Shown one piece after another: positions 39,048 through 46,902 of a DNA stretch of 64,000 nt. Position numbers and translations under genes: made by a program. Origin of the DNA: Peribacillus saganii (GTDB taxonomy: Bacteria; Bacillota; Bacilli; Bacillales; DSM-1321); contig NZ_QVTE01000008.1 in assembly GCF_003429095.1 (NCBI RefSeq), forward strand, positions 124,001 to 188,000, in the 5' to 3' direction. The notes beneath the pieces were generated by a model that ran no database searches, was not told where the DNA came from, and saw nothing but the letters and a program-made list of their open reading frames with translations. Every line of letters begins with the position of its first letter. The stretch's first letter is position 1.

Positions 39048-40349
39048 ATGTTTTTCGAACTTTTATCTTCCGCGGTGGTTGGCGGATTGGTTGGTTATTC
39101 TTCACTGGCGGTCAACGGAATGACGAATGACGGCCGCAAAATTGCCCGGATTTGTTCCAATGCTGGATTGTCCGTTAAGGAGCAAGGTAAAGCGCAAACG
39201 ATGCAATTACTTCGCAAAAGTAAGCGAGATTGGGGCATGGAATACGCGTATCGGATTCCGTTAGGGCTTTCGTTTAGTGACTTTCAAAGACGCGTTGAAA
39301 ATATCGAGGATGGCTTGAACGGTAAAAGCTATGTGGACGTGAAATCGTTTTTGCAGGCGTTCAAAACGTTAAAGTTGGGTCCGAATATCCTACGCGATAT
39401 TAAAGGCTTACTTACGGAAAAGAAAGCGGCCAGAAAGGAAGTCGAACTTTCCTATAATGGCTTGCTGATCGTTAAGGTCTATGACACGCCGATGACCGAT
39501 AAATTCGATTATGACCGCGGCATGCTCGACAAGTTGAAAGGCTGGGAGATTCCAGCCGGCACTACAAGAACGCAGATAATCAAGCACGATTTCGAAAAGC
39601 ATTGTCATCTAATCGTTGCGGGAATGACCGATTACGGAAAATCGGTTTTTCTAAAAAACATAATCACGACATTAGTCGCTAAACAAACGAAAAATGTTAA
39701 GTTCTTTCTTATCGATTTAAAAGGCGGCTTAGCGTTTAATCGTTTTCGCTCCCTGGAACAAGTGCAAGGTATCGCAAAGAAACCGGACGAAGCGCTTGAA
39801 ATGTTGACACTGGCACAAGCGAAAATGGAAGAACGGATTGACTATCTATTGCGGAATGATTTCGAGGATATAAAAGAGGCCGGTTTCCCGGATCGCTATT
39901 TCGTGGTTATCGATGAAGCCGCCGACATTTCGGACGATAAAGCGTGCCAGGCGATTATTAAAGACATTGCGCGGCGTGGCCGGGGCGCTGGCTTTCGGTT
40001 AATCTATGCTACACAGTATCCGACCAACGAAACACTAAGCCCGCAAGTCAGGCAGAATTGCTCAGCTCGTATTTGCTTCCGTTTAGGTACTGGCGTTGCA
40101 AGCCGGGCCGTGCTGGACGAAGAAGGGGCGGAAAAGTTGCCGTTGATAAAAGGCCGGGCGATTTATAAGACTGATAGAACCACTATTGTACAAACGCCGT
40201 TAATAGAGAACGAGTTTATTAACGAAACGATAAAGCCGAACATTATCATTCGCGCACGAAAGGATGACGATAAACATGACGCAAGCCTTATTAAAGGAAC
40301 AACGCAACGAAAACATTCTCTTGTCATTGAAGAAGTTGGGATTTGCTAG
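39048..40349 (+). CDS. FtsK/SpoIIIE (HerA)-type DNA translocase
   Basis: A 433-residue ATPase with one hydrophobic segment at the very N-terminus (FFELLSSAVVGGLVGYSSLAV). Walker A is AGMTDYGKS (191-199), preceded by the typical HLIV strand; Walker B-like segments are KFFLIDLKGG (218-227) and YFVVIDEAAD (284-293, E290 likely catalytic); the ATQYP motif follows. Such proteins are coupling proteins that pump DNA in Gram-positive conjugative and mobilisable elements (ConQ/TcpA-like). The start ATG at 39048, with GGGTGGTG upstream, is preferred to an open upstream extension that lacks protein-like composition. It overlaps the next gene by 74 bases. Confidence 0.85.
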   Translation: MFFELLSSAVVGGLVGYSSLAVNGMTNDGRKIARICSNAGLSVKEQGKAQTMQLLRKSKRDWGMEYAYRIPLGLSFSDFQRRVENIEDGLNGKSYVDVKSFLQAFKTLKLGPNILRDIKGLLTEKKAARKEVELSYNGLLIVKVYDTPMTDKFDYDRGMLDKLKGWEIPAGTTRTQIIKHDFEKHCHLIVAGMTDYGKSVFLKNIITTLVAKQTKNVKFFLIDLKGGLAFNRFRSLEQVQGIAKKPDEALEMLTLAQAKMEERIDYLLRNDFEDIKEAGFPDRYFVVIDEAADISDDKACQAIIKDIARRGRGAGFRLIYATQYPTNETLSPQVRQNCSARICFRLGTGVASRAVLDEEGAEKLPLIKGRAIYKTDRTTIVQTPLIENEFINETIKPNIIIRARKDDDKHDASLIKGTTQRKHSLVIEEVGIC

Positions 40350-40866
40350 TCGGTCGCAGCTTCAGAAATTGCACAGTTTAGGGGGCGAAAGAAACGCTAA
40401 CCGAATCCTAAAAGAATTATCGGTATATCTTTGCTCGTTCCGCGATAACGAAAATATCTACTATTTGAACAAGGAAGGCCGGGAAAGGGTCGGCAGTCAG
40501 AAGGCATTAAAGAAAACGCAACAAGCACGCCATTTCCTTATGCGCAACGATTTATATATCGCGCTTGGTTGTCCTGCCAGTTGGAAGAATGAAATAAAGT
40601 TGGAAATACCGGGCGCGGTTTCCGTGGTTGCCGATGCACTATTTATGAAGGATGGCTCCTATTTCATTATCGAAATCGACCACTTGCAGAAAATGTCTGC
40701 CAATCGGGAGAAGGTCAAAAAGTATCGCCGTTTTCTGGACCTGAACGCGTTTGATAAGCCGCCGGTCTTTGTTTGGGTGACTACCACGGAATATAGACGA
40801 AAGCAACTAACGGCATTATTCGAAGGTATGAATGTCCGGGTTTACCTAGCAAGCGAATTCAAATAA
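40276..40866 (+). CDS. Replication-relaxation family protein
   Basis: A 196-residue protein with a winged-helix N-terminus (ENILLSLKKLGFASRSQLQKLHSLGGERNANRILKEL, about residues 11-47) and a C-terminal nuclease-like fold (SYFIIEIDHLQKM and VFVWVTTTEYR). This matches the replication-relaxation family (PF13814) often encoded next to FtsK-type translocases on Bacillus plasmids and integrative elements. It may be the initiator or an accessory to DNA processing for transfer. AAAGGATG precedes the ATG at 40276; an ATG four codons earlier is too close to that site. Long overlap with the translocase gene implies tight coupling. Confidence 0.78.
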   Translation: MTQALLKEQRNENILLSLKKLGFASRSQLQKLHSLGGERNANRILKELSVYLCSFRDNENIYYLNKEGRERVGSQKALKKTQQARHFLMRNDLYIALGCPASWKNEIKLEIPGAVSVVADALFMKDGSYFIIEIDHLQKMSANREKVKKYRRFLDLNAFDKPPVFVWVTTTEYRRKQLTALFEGMNVRVYLASEFK

Positions 40867-40879
40867 GGGAGTGGTCGGA

Positions 40880-41290
40880 ATGTTTAAACGTAAAACGGAA
40901 GTAATGTCGGTAAAGGAATTTATGAACCAGGGAACTCGAGTTCCCCACGTCGGGAAGTTTGATAAGAAAAAAGCGGTAAGGTTTGCGGTAACGGTCGGGG
41001 TAACAGTCCTTTCCCTGACGTTCGGCGACGTATCATACGCTGCAGCCGGGGCGGTTAATGGGGCGGTGACTGCGAAAGTGGTAGCGGCTTTCAATCCGTT
41101 GGTTGAATTAGTCCGGGCGCTAAGCTATCCGATTGGACTTGTAATGATGCTTGGCGGTGGAATTTTTATAATGATCGGCAATAGCGAGAAGGGGCTGGCG
41201 ATGATACAAAAAGCGGGACTAGGGTATGTGTTAATTCAAATGCTGCCGTTGTTAATGGATTTGCTAGTGGAAATTGCGAAATCGTTGTAA
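40880..41290 (+). CDS. Small membrane protein, VirB2/TrbC-like
   Basis: A 136-residue protein with a basic N-terminus and three hydrophobic stretches (FAVTVGVTVLSLTFGDVSYA, LSYPIGLVMMLGGGIFIMIG and GLGYVLIQMLPLLMDLLV). The first may be a signal peptide ending around AAAG, after which two membrane helices separated by a short Lys-containing loop (NSEKGLAMIQKAGL) resemble conjugative pilin/TrbC-type proteins. The family call is tentative. ATG at 40880 with AAGGGAG 9 bases upstream. Third gene of the translocase operon. Confidence 0.65.
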   Translation: MFKRKTEVMSVKEFMNQGTRVPHVGKFDKKKAVRFAVTVGVTVLSLTFGDVSYAAAGAVNGAVTAKVVAAFNPLVELVRALSYPIGLVMMLGGGIFIMIGNSEKGLAMIQKAGLGYVLIQMLPLLMDLLVEIAKSL

Positions 41291-41292
41291 TT

Positions 41293-41318
41293 AAAAAAGC
41301 GACCATTATTGGTCGCTC
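41293..41318. terminator. Bidirectional terminator
   Basis: AGCGACCA and TGGTCGCT form the hairpin between converging genes; on the minus strand it is followed by TTTTTT, overlapping the end of the cargo gene. Confidence 0.75.
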
Positions 41319-42277
41319 TCTATTTGAGAATCATCTGCTAATTCATATGAATTTTCAATGAAATTTTCTAACTGGTCATCCTCCATTTTATTGGAGTTAG
41401 TACCTCTTTGTGTATTCTCTATATTTTGCCTGAATTCCACAATCATTCCTCTATTTTGTCTTGTCATATCAACTAGATATTTTTTTTCAGTGAGATGTTG
41501 TTCTCTTATTTCTACTCGTCTTATTTCTTTTTTTGAGACAAATTCTTTATTCTCCGGGCGAGAACGATGTAGAATCGAATCTTCATGTTGATGCTGTCTT
41601 TGTCTCCAATGACTAACAACTTGAACCCAATATCTACCTGCGTCATATAAATAGCTTGCTACTGCTATATTTTTAGGAATTAGAACAATAGGATTTCCGC
41701 TAATCTCTGGTAACATTTCTTGAAGGGTATCCCAAGTATGTGTTTGTTTATTCCAATAAGGTCTTGTCAACTGAATAGTTAAAGGGATACCGTGTAATCG
41801 ACACTGATCTTGTGTAAATTTAACCAACTCGTATTTTATTAAACTAGCTACTAAATCTGATAGCAAATCAGGGCCAAAATCAGGAACAAAGATATGGAAA
41901 TCTTCAAGTCTACCGACAATTTGTTGGTTTAATAACCCTTCTTGATGAACAAAATCGAAAACTCTTAATAGTGACTCTTCTGAATTACCATTCCCTCTTG
42001 GAAAACCATCGGTATAACCTAAAAATATTTCATTTGATTCTCCTGATGACCGAAAAAAATCCCTAGCTCTCCCTGTATTTCCTCTAGTGTATAAATCAAA
42101 AATTGTGTGAAAAAAATCTTGTATTATTTCTGCACATTCATGACTCCATTGACTGTTTTCTGCTGCAATACGAGTAGGGTCAATGAAAAGTCGATTATCA
42201 GAATCAACTCTAATATTAACAAACTCGAAATGTCTTTGATGGCGATAAGGTAAATTAAAAAGCTCAGAAAATCTCAT
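41306..42277 (-). CDS. AT-rich cargo gene of unknown function (323 aa)
   Basis: A 323-residue soluble protein that I do not assign to a named family. The N-terminus FEFVNIRVDSDNRLFIDPTRIAAE and the following GESNEIFLGYTDGFPRGNG recall a family seen near phage-defence genes (proteins with LDxDTxLFIDP openings), but this is from memory and unverified. The C-terminal third is charged and probably disordered. Base composition is far more AT-rich than its neighbours and the gene runs against the surrounding operons, both signs of a separately acquired cargo gene. AAGGAGA lies before the ATG at 42277. A defence role is a hypothesis only. Confidence 0.7.
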   Translation of the reverse strand: MRFSELFNLPYRHQRHFEFVNIRVDSDNRLFIDPTRIAAENSQWSHECAEIIQDFFHTIFDLYTRGNTGRARDFFRSSGESNEIFLGYTDGFPRGNGNSEESLLRVFDFVHQEGLLNQQIVGRLEDFHIFVPDFGPDLLSDLVASLIKYELVKFTQDQCRLHGIPLTIQLTRPYWNKQTHTWDTLQEMLPEISGNPIVLIPKNIAVASYLYDAGRYWVQVVSHWRQRQHQHEDSILHRSRPENKEFVSKKEIRRVEIREQHLTEKKYLVDMTRQNRGMIVEFRQNIENTQRGTNSNKMEDDQLENFIENSYELADDSQIESDQ

Positions 42278-42523
42278 AAACCGTAGTCTCCTTGTTAAAT
42301 TGTTGCGGGCAAAACAATATTCGTCACAAGGGAAGTTTATACAAGATAGTAAAAATATTACAAAACCCTAAATCTTTTATACCATTAGTAGAGCTATAAA
42401 TCTACAAATTTTGATAAATTTTAACATAATCAATGAATAGATCTATGGTAATTTGAAATTTATTTCCCCGTTTTCTTATGCTGCCTCTTGGCATACGACT
42501 ACACCTCCAAATTATTATAGAGA

Positions 42524-42552
42524 ACAAAAAAGCCGCCATTATTTGGCGGTTT
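42524..42552 (-). terminator. Intrinsic terminator of the second Xre gene
   Basis: CCGCCA and TGGCGG form the hairpin; TTTTTT follows on the minus strand. It overlaps the stop codon of the Xre gene. Confidence 0.75.
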
Positions 42553-42763
42553 CTTCGTTATGTATTAAATCAATTATATCGCGTATGTCAGTAATATGTA
42601 ATGCTTCAGCAATCCGTTCAATATGTCCGAAATTTATGTTTTCGCGTTTTCCGTTTTGCAATTCACTAAGGGTAGCGTGGCGTATGTCGGTAAGGCGGGA
42701 TAATTCCCTTAATGAAAGGCCGCGATCCTCTAATAAAGCCCGTATTTTTACAACAACTTTCAT
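42539..42763 (-). CDS. Xre-family transcriptional regulator (Cro/C1 type)
   Basis: A 74-residue helix-turn-helix repressor (RALLEDRGLSLRELSRLTDIRHATLSELQNG, about residues 6-36). CGGAGG lies upstream of the ATG at 42763. It is divergent from a small gene at 42899 and separated by a good sigma-A promoter and a GGTACT...AGTACC palindrome, the likely operator. This is the probable master switch of the right-hand half of the element. Confidence 0.85.
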   Translation of the reverse strand: MKVVVKIRALLEDRGLSLRELSRLTDIRHATLSELQNGKRENINFGHIERIAEALHITDIRDIIDLIHNEETAK

Positions 42764-42799
42764 ATTCAAAAATCCTCCGAAATAATTTACAAATTTCAC

Positions 42800-42829
42800 T
42801 TGACGTTACCTAAAAACGTACCATATAAT
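42800..42829 (+). promoter_or_regulatory. Sigma-A promoter
   Basis: TTGACG (42800-42805) and TATAAT (42824-42829) with 18-base spacing, reading toward the small gene at 42899. Confidence 0.75.
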
Positions 42830-42842
42830 ACAAAATATAGGT

Positions 42843-42860
42843 GGTACTCATATAAGTACC
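42843..42860. promoter_or_regulatory. Palindromic operator candidate
   Basis: GGTACTCATATAAGTACC is a perfect 6+6 inverted repeat just downstream of the promoter at 42800-42829, and between the divergent Xre and small genes. Probably bound by the Xre repressor. Confidence 0.6.
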
Positions 42861-42898
42861 AATTAAGTAAAAATTTAATTTATTTGGGGGAATTTATT

Positions 42899-43120
42899 AT
42901 GTCAATTACTGTACAAGTTCGATTCGTTAAAACCATTGTGGGATGGTATAACCTTTATTTGTCTGATGCTCCGGAAACGTCTTTCGTTAACCTATCACCG
43001 GACAAGTTCTCCGAATTACTACCTGGCGTTTCTGCAAAAGCTCGTTATGGCTGTAATGAACTATCTGCGGAAATGGCGGTTTCTCTTTTCGGTAGTTTAG
43101 CAGTTTCTCAGCCTGCTTAA
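42899..43120 (+). CDS. Small hypothetical protein (73 aa)
   Basis: A 73-residue protein (MSITVQVRFVKTIVGWYNLYL...) with no motif I recognise. TTGGGGGAA precedes the ATG at 42899, and a strong promoter and operator lie upstream, so it is clearly expressed under repressor control. In position it corresponds to an early gene opposite a Cro/C1-type repressor. The non-coding structured region follows directly. Confidence 0.65.
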   Translation: MSITVQVRFVKTIVGWYNLYLSDAPETSFVNLSPDKFSELLPGVSAKARYGCNELSAEMAVSLFGSLAVSQPA

Positions 43121-43127
43121 GCCCCTC

Positions 43128-43401
43128 CAAATTTGGAGTATCTTCTTATCACCATCGGATGATGCCCTCGCTATTCTGGCAGATAGCGGCGATCGCTTGG
43201 CGGAGGATGACCGCGATTTATGTCGCGGCAACGGCGTAAGTCATACATATGGCTTAGCGTAAATAGGCGGGCGCGATAGCCAGTGTAAGTACCGGTTTGG
43301 CGGCCGGTATATCTTAACCGGATTTGGCGGTTCGGTAAAAAGTTTTTTTGAAAAAAATCTGGGCGTTAGGCTTGTTCAAATTTGGCGGTTTGAGCAGGCT
43401 T
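43128..43401 (+). ncRNA. Structured non-coding region with hairpins sharing one loop sequence
   Basis: A run of stem-loops with no coding frame. Three hairpins have the identical 8-base loop TTTGGCGG but different stems: 43289-43310 (GTACCGG/CCGGTAT), 43317-43336 (ACCGGA/TTCGGT) and 43368-43401 (13 bp with some G-U pairs). A fourth, 43169-43188 (CGCTAT/ATAGCG), has loop TCTGGCAG, a variant of the same pattern, and CCGCGA/TCGCGG (43211-43228) forms another stem. Stem changes that keep pairing while the loop is constant suggest a selected RNA or single-stranded DNA structure bound by a protein. It could be a regulatory RNA, single-strand origin or transfer origin. Confidence 0.6.
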
Positions 43402-43559
43402 ATTTCCCTATGACCAAATAATAACACATACGAACACATGTACGCAATTATAAATTAGCAAATGTAAAATTTTTCTCGTGCGGTAGGTATAATAATTGTA
43501 AAATCTTTATCCCTCATTCTTCTGTATACTGTAAAATACAGGAAAAAGGGGGCGATATT

Positions 43560-44483
43560 TTGATACTTAAACTTGCTATAAAAGCTTTTCATGAAGACAA
43601 CGAATTTAAAAATCTTTCAGCTTATACGATTAAAAACTATAAACTGTTACTATCCTCGTTTGAATCTTATTGTATTAATGTTCATGGAATAACTGAAGTG
43701 AAGGACATATCCAGAGATATAATTAAACAATTCTTATGGTATTGCAAGTCAGACTTAGGAAACAATCATACCACGTTAAATAATAAAATTCGTGTTCTGA
43801 AGGTATTCTTTAACTATTTGGTAGCAGAAGACAAATACGAGTTTGATAAAAATTTATTTAAAAATATTAAGTTCGCAAAGGTCGAAGATCGCGTCGATAC
43901 GTTCACCGATAAGCATCTGAAGCAAATCTTGCGCTACTTTGACCGCCAGTCGCGCAACAAGCCCTACCATGCTTACCGGAATAAAATGATCGTTATTACG
44001 ATGTTATCGGCAGGCATCCGAGCGGGCGAGACGGTTAACTTGCGCTGGGCCGACGTTGACTTCGATAATTCGATGATAAGCGTGTACGGCAAGAAGCGGA
44101 AAGTGGCGAGCATTCCGATCGCGGCCAAGCTGCGCAAGGAGCTGGCGGAGTTTTACGTCTATACGCGGTCATTCTTCGATGGTCAGCCGGGTCCGTATGT
44201 ATTCTGCGCTAGTGATAAAAAGCAACTAACTCCTGACGCGATCGGCTCGCTATTCAAGCGGCTGAAGAAGTTATTTAATTTCGACGACGTGCGGTTGTCG
44301 GCACATACCTTCCGGCACTCATTCGCCTCACGAGCGCTGAAGAACGGCATGGATTCGATAACCTTGCAGCGGATACTCCGGCACGAATCGCTTCAGATGA
44401 CGCAGCGTTACGTGAATATGTGGGGAACGGCGCTAAAGGAGCCTAACGAAAAATTTAATCCGTTAAATGACATCGATATATAA
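43560..44483 (+). CDS. Tyrosine recombinase (internal, XerC/D-like)
   Basis: A 307-residue tyrosine recombinase with SAM-like N-terminal domain (about residues 1-100) and catalytic domain showing the R in SAGIRAGETVNLRW, HTFRHSFASRAL (HxxR) and the nucleophile Tyr in MTQRYVNMW. It is not next to an att site; the integrase of the element is a different gene at the right end. It may resolve multimers of an excised circle. The first third of the gene is very AT-rich and the remainder GC-rich, with a sharp change near 43885, indicating a mosaic origin. The start is a TTG with AGGGGGCG upstream. Confidence 0.88.
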   Translation: MILKLAIKAFHEDNEFKNLSAYTIKNYKLLLSSFESYCINVHGITEVKDISRDIIKQFLWYCKSDLGNNHTTLNNKIRVLKVFFNYLVAEDKYEFDKNLFKNIKFAKVEDRVDTFTDKHLKQILRYFDRQSRNKPYHAYRNKMIVITMLSAGIRAGETVNLRWADVDFDNSMISVYGKKRKVASIPIAAKLRKELAEFYVYTRSFFDGQPGPYVFCASDKKQLTPDAIGSLFKRLKKLFNFDDVRLSAHTFRHSFASRALKNGMDSITLQRILRHESLQMTQRYVNMWGTALKEPNEKFNPLNDIDI

Positions 44484-44493
44484 TACGGAAAGC

Positions 44494-44522
44494 AACGTCA
44501 CTCTTCGGGGTGGCGTTTTTTA
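44494..44522 (+). terminator. Intrinsic terminator of the recombinase gene
   Basis: AACGTCAC and GTGGCGTT pair around TCTTCGGG-type loop, followed by TTTTT, about 15 bases after the stop. Confidence 0.85.
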
Positions 44523-44762
44523 TTTGCGGAAAAAGTTTTAACTTCGTGTCCCAAATACGACGAAGGTGAGCACGTCTTATAAACATAGGCGGAGAATATC
44601 GTCGACTTGAACCAATTCGCAGAAAGGTGAGCGAATATCTTAAATGAGCGGAATTATTTTCGTAAAATGTGCGCGACTTTTCGTATTGGTCTGTACAGTT
44701 AGTTGAAGGAAAAAACGCGGGCGACCGCAATCCAATAAAACAAATCCTTAGGAGGAAGCGAA

Positions 44763-45206
44763 ATGGAAGAACGAAAGGTCTTTGACAAACGAAATCCAAC
44801 GGAAGGAGAACGAAATTTTATACCGTTACCAAGCGACGCCCGCCACTATATTCACCACGCGAAAATGAGCGCCGATAAACTGTTTTTGTATGCGCTAATA
44901 ATCGACCACTGGAATCCGAAAGACGGTTACGCTTGGCCGAGCGTGGAATCACTTGCGGTTAAGTATGGTAAAGCACCGGACACGACAAGTCGCCATCTGG
45001 AGGATTTAAAGGCGGCTGGACTTATTGATTTTCCGGAAAAAGGCTATTACGTACCGCTTATTCCGTTAGATGAGGCTGAATTTTTCCGCCAATTTCCGGA
45101 TGCAGACGCAAGGTATAGAGAAACCATTAAGCGATATGATGAACGGAAGCAAGCGGGGCGGGAACGTATGAGGCTTTGGAGATTGGCAAAAGGGTACGTG
45201 GATTAA
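44763..45206 (+). CDS. Winged helix-turn-helix protein, possible replication initiator
   Basis: A 147-residue protein with a winged-helix domain (KLFLYALIIDHWNPKDGYAWPSVESLA...SRHLEDLKAAGLI, about residues 38-98) of the type found in replication initiators and phage replisome organisers (HTH_36-like). The C-terminal 40 residues are highly basic and helical. ATG 44763 has TTAGGAGG upstream. Its role, replication or regulation, is uncertain. GGTACACCTAAT repeats flank the region after it. Confidence 0.7.
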   Translation: MEERKVFDKRNPTEGERNFIPLPSDARHYIHHAKMSADKLFLYALIIDHWNPKDGYAWPSVESLAVKYGKAPDTTSRHLEDLKAAGLIDFPEKGYYVPLIPLDEAEFFRQFPDADARYRETIKRYDERKQAGRERMRLWRLAKGYVD

Positions 45207-45214
45207 TTTATTCC

Positions 45215-45411
45215 GGTACACCTAATCATGCGGGGTACAGAGAGCCCTACTTATGTGTTAACTAGATATAAATAACGAGATTTAAAGAACGAGACTTAAA
45301 AACATTTGCGCCGAATAAATTCGTCGCTACGGTTATTGATATAACTTTATCGGTGAAGAACTTATTCAAAGAATAACAAAAGGAATCGGTACACCTAATT
45401 AACCGCGTACC
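45215..45411. repeat. Pair of GGTAC...GTACC dyads
   Basis: GGTACACCTAAT CATGCGGGGTAC at 45215-45238 and GGTACACCTAAT TAACCGCGTACC at 45388-45411 are near-identical elements, each with a GGTAC/GTACC dyad. The second sits 20 bases before the start of the sigma-like gene. Likely regulatory sites, possibly iterons; compare the GGTACT...AGTACC operator at 42843. Confidence 0.5.
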
Positions 45412-45430
45412 ATAAACAGGAGGGAGAATT

Positions 45431-46366
45431 ATGAAGTTTAAAGAAGCAGTTAGGGAGTTTCAACTAACTAATGACAGGACAGTTATCGAACGGATCATTT
45501 CGCATCTGCAACTTGATTTCTTGGCGGGTGAATCACTGACGGAGCCGGAACACTATATCGCCATTAAAGTGAAAGCGCAAATATGGCCTTATCTTCGGAA
45601 TGCTCGGAAAGTGCGCCGAGGGACGAAAACGGCATGGTATCGCTTTATGGACTTGATTAACGGCGATGATTACCATGCAGACGGGTTTATCGGCCTCAAT
45701 AAGAAGTACGGCCTTAATCTTACGCGCGAGAATAACTATCAAATACCGCTATATATTAAGGATCAAATGAGCGAGGACTTTCTCGCCGAGACTGAAGAGG
45801 CAATTGACTTCTGGAACGAGTTGCACCGCAAAGAGGATGAAATGACCGAGGAGCTTTATAATGAGGCGCTATGTAATTGGGCGGTGCCGGCCTTAGAATA
45901 CGCCATGGAACGCGTAGATACGGAACGGTCTGATAGAGAAATGGTTTCATATATTAACCGCGCATTCTACACTAAATATGTTGAGCTGCGAGCCACTTCG
46001 CAGGGATTAGTCCGCAAACGTGAGGATGGCCGCTGGGTTTATTATCAGCCGAAGCAGGATTTTGACGAGGACAATTATCGCAATCAAGAAATTATGCAAA
46101 TGATATTCAAACGCAAAGATTTTCGCTATCCTGAAGCGTGGGACAGGTTCCGCATACTTACGAGGCGCCAGTACGAATTGCTCGGAAAGGTCGAGGAAGT
46201 AATTCGCGAGGACATCAGACGAAACGATCCGGCTTATTTTCGAGAGAACTATAATCACGGCCAGGTAAAATACACCTACATGGCGACAAAATTAGAAATG
46301 AGTTACGAGGCATTTATCAAAAATATGCAAAGAATAGAGAAAAGTATATTCGTAGGGAAATTGTGA
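45431..46366 (+). CDS. Putative sigma-factor-like regulator (311 aa)
   Basis: A 311-residue protein. The middle (MVSYINRAFYTKYVELRA, about residues 179-196) resembles sigma region 2, and the C-terminus (LTRRQYELLGKVEEVIREDI ... YTYMATKLEMSYEAFIKNMQRIEKSI, about 252-307) resembles sigma region 4 with a helix-turn-helix. Similarity is weak and the assignment is tentative. AGGAGGGAG precedes the ATG. A short N-terminal relic of a homologue is found at 31024-31080. It could direct transcription of the following string of small genes. Confidence 0.5.
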   Translation: MKFKEAVREFQLTNDRTVIERIISHLQLDFLAGESLTEPEHYIAIKVKAQIWPYLRNARKVRRGTKTAWYRFMDLINGDDYHADGFIGLNKKYGLNLTRENNYQIPLYIKDQMSEDFLAETEEAIDFWNELHRKEDEMTEELYNEALCNWAVPALEYAMERVDTERSDREMVSYINRAFYTKYVELRATSQGLVRKREDGRWVYYQPKQDFDEDNYRNQEIMQMIFKRKDFRYPEAWDRFRILTRRQYELLGKVEEVIREDIRRNDPAYFRENYNHGQVKYTYMATKLEMSYEAFIKNMQRIEKSIFVGKL

Positions 46367-46476
46367 ACTTTGTCCGATTTATACCTATATATTAGGTTAA
46401 GTGGGGAGAAGGATAAATCAAGAATAAATTTACGGCTTTGTACCGATTGCTTAACGGTATAAGGTCGTTTTTTACT

Positions 46477-46502
46477 GCCGTGGCTTTTGCTGCGGCTTTT
46501 TT
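46477..46502 (+). terminator. Intrinsic terminator
   Basis: GCCGTGGC and GCTGCGGC (with G-U pairs) around TTTT, followed by TTTTTT. Confidence 0.75.
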
Positions 46503-46526
46503 AATACCAATTTTGGAGGGGTGAAT

Positions 46527-46667
46527 ATGGGATTTGAATTAATAACTGTCAACGAGTATTGCGGTAATAACTATTGCGGTTCACAACAAGCGAAACTTTA
46601 TGAAGATGGCAGGCTTGAATATCTACCGCCTCCAATAGTAACGGAGGAGGAGCCATCAAGTGGATGA
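46527..46667 (+). CDS. Very small protein (46 aa)
   Basis: ATG at 46527 with TTGGAGGGG 7 bases upstream; product MGFELITVNEYCGNNYCGS... with two YCG motifs and an acidic Pro-rich end. The stop overlaps the next gene's start by 8 bases, indicating an operon. Family not recognised; the paired Cys could bind metal. Confidence 0.6.
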   Translation: MGFELITVNEYCGNNYCGSQQAKLYEDGRLEYLPPPIVTEEEPSSG

Positions 46668-46902
46668 AGAATTTGACCTTATAGAGCAGTTTTACTACGA
46701 GGCGGGGAATTTTGTTTTATTCTGCACGAATATCAAGACGTACCAAGCTATGACGGAAGAGAAAAGAAAAAAACTGATCGAAAAAATGACAATCATGGTG
46801 TGTAAAGCATTTGCGCCAAGACGAAACTATGACATTTCCAAAGCTGAAATAAGGGAGTTTGTGAAAGTGGTTATAGAATACGAGGTGGATAGAATGCAAT
46901 GA
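46660..46902 (+). CDS. Hypothetical protein (80 aa)
   Basis: An 80-residue helical, charged protein starting at GTG 46660, with GGAGGAGGAG upstream. No motif recognised. It overlaps both neighbours by a few bases (upstream by 8, downstream by 4), so it is part of a translationally coupled run of small genes. Confidence 0.65.
   Translation: MDEEFDLIEQFYYEAGNFVLFCTNIKTYQAMTEEKRKKLIEKMTIMVCKAFAPRRNYDISKAEIREFVKVVIEYEVDRMQ

Noticed and set aside
43128-43401. CRISPR array
   Set aside because: The repeated unit is only an 8-nt loop with non-identical stems and irregular spacing; no cas genes are present.
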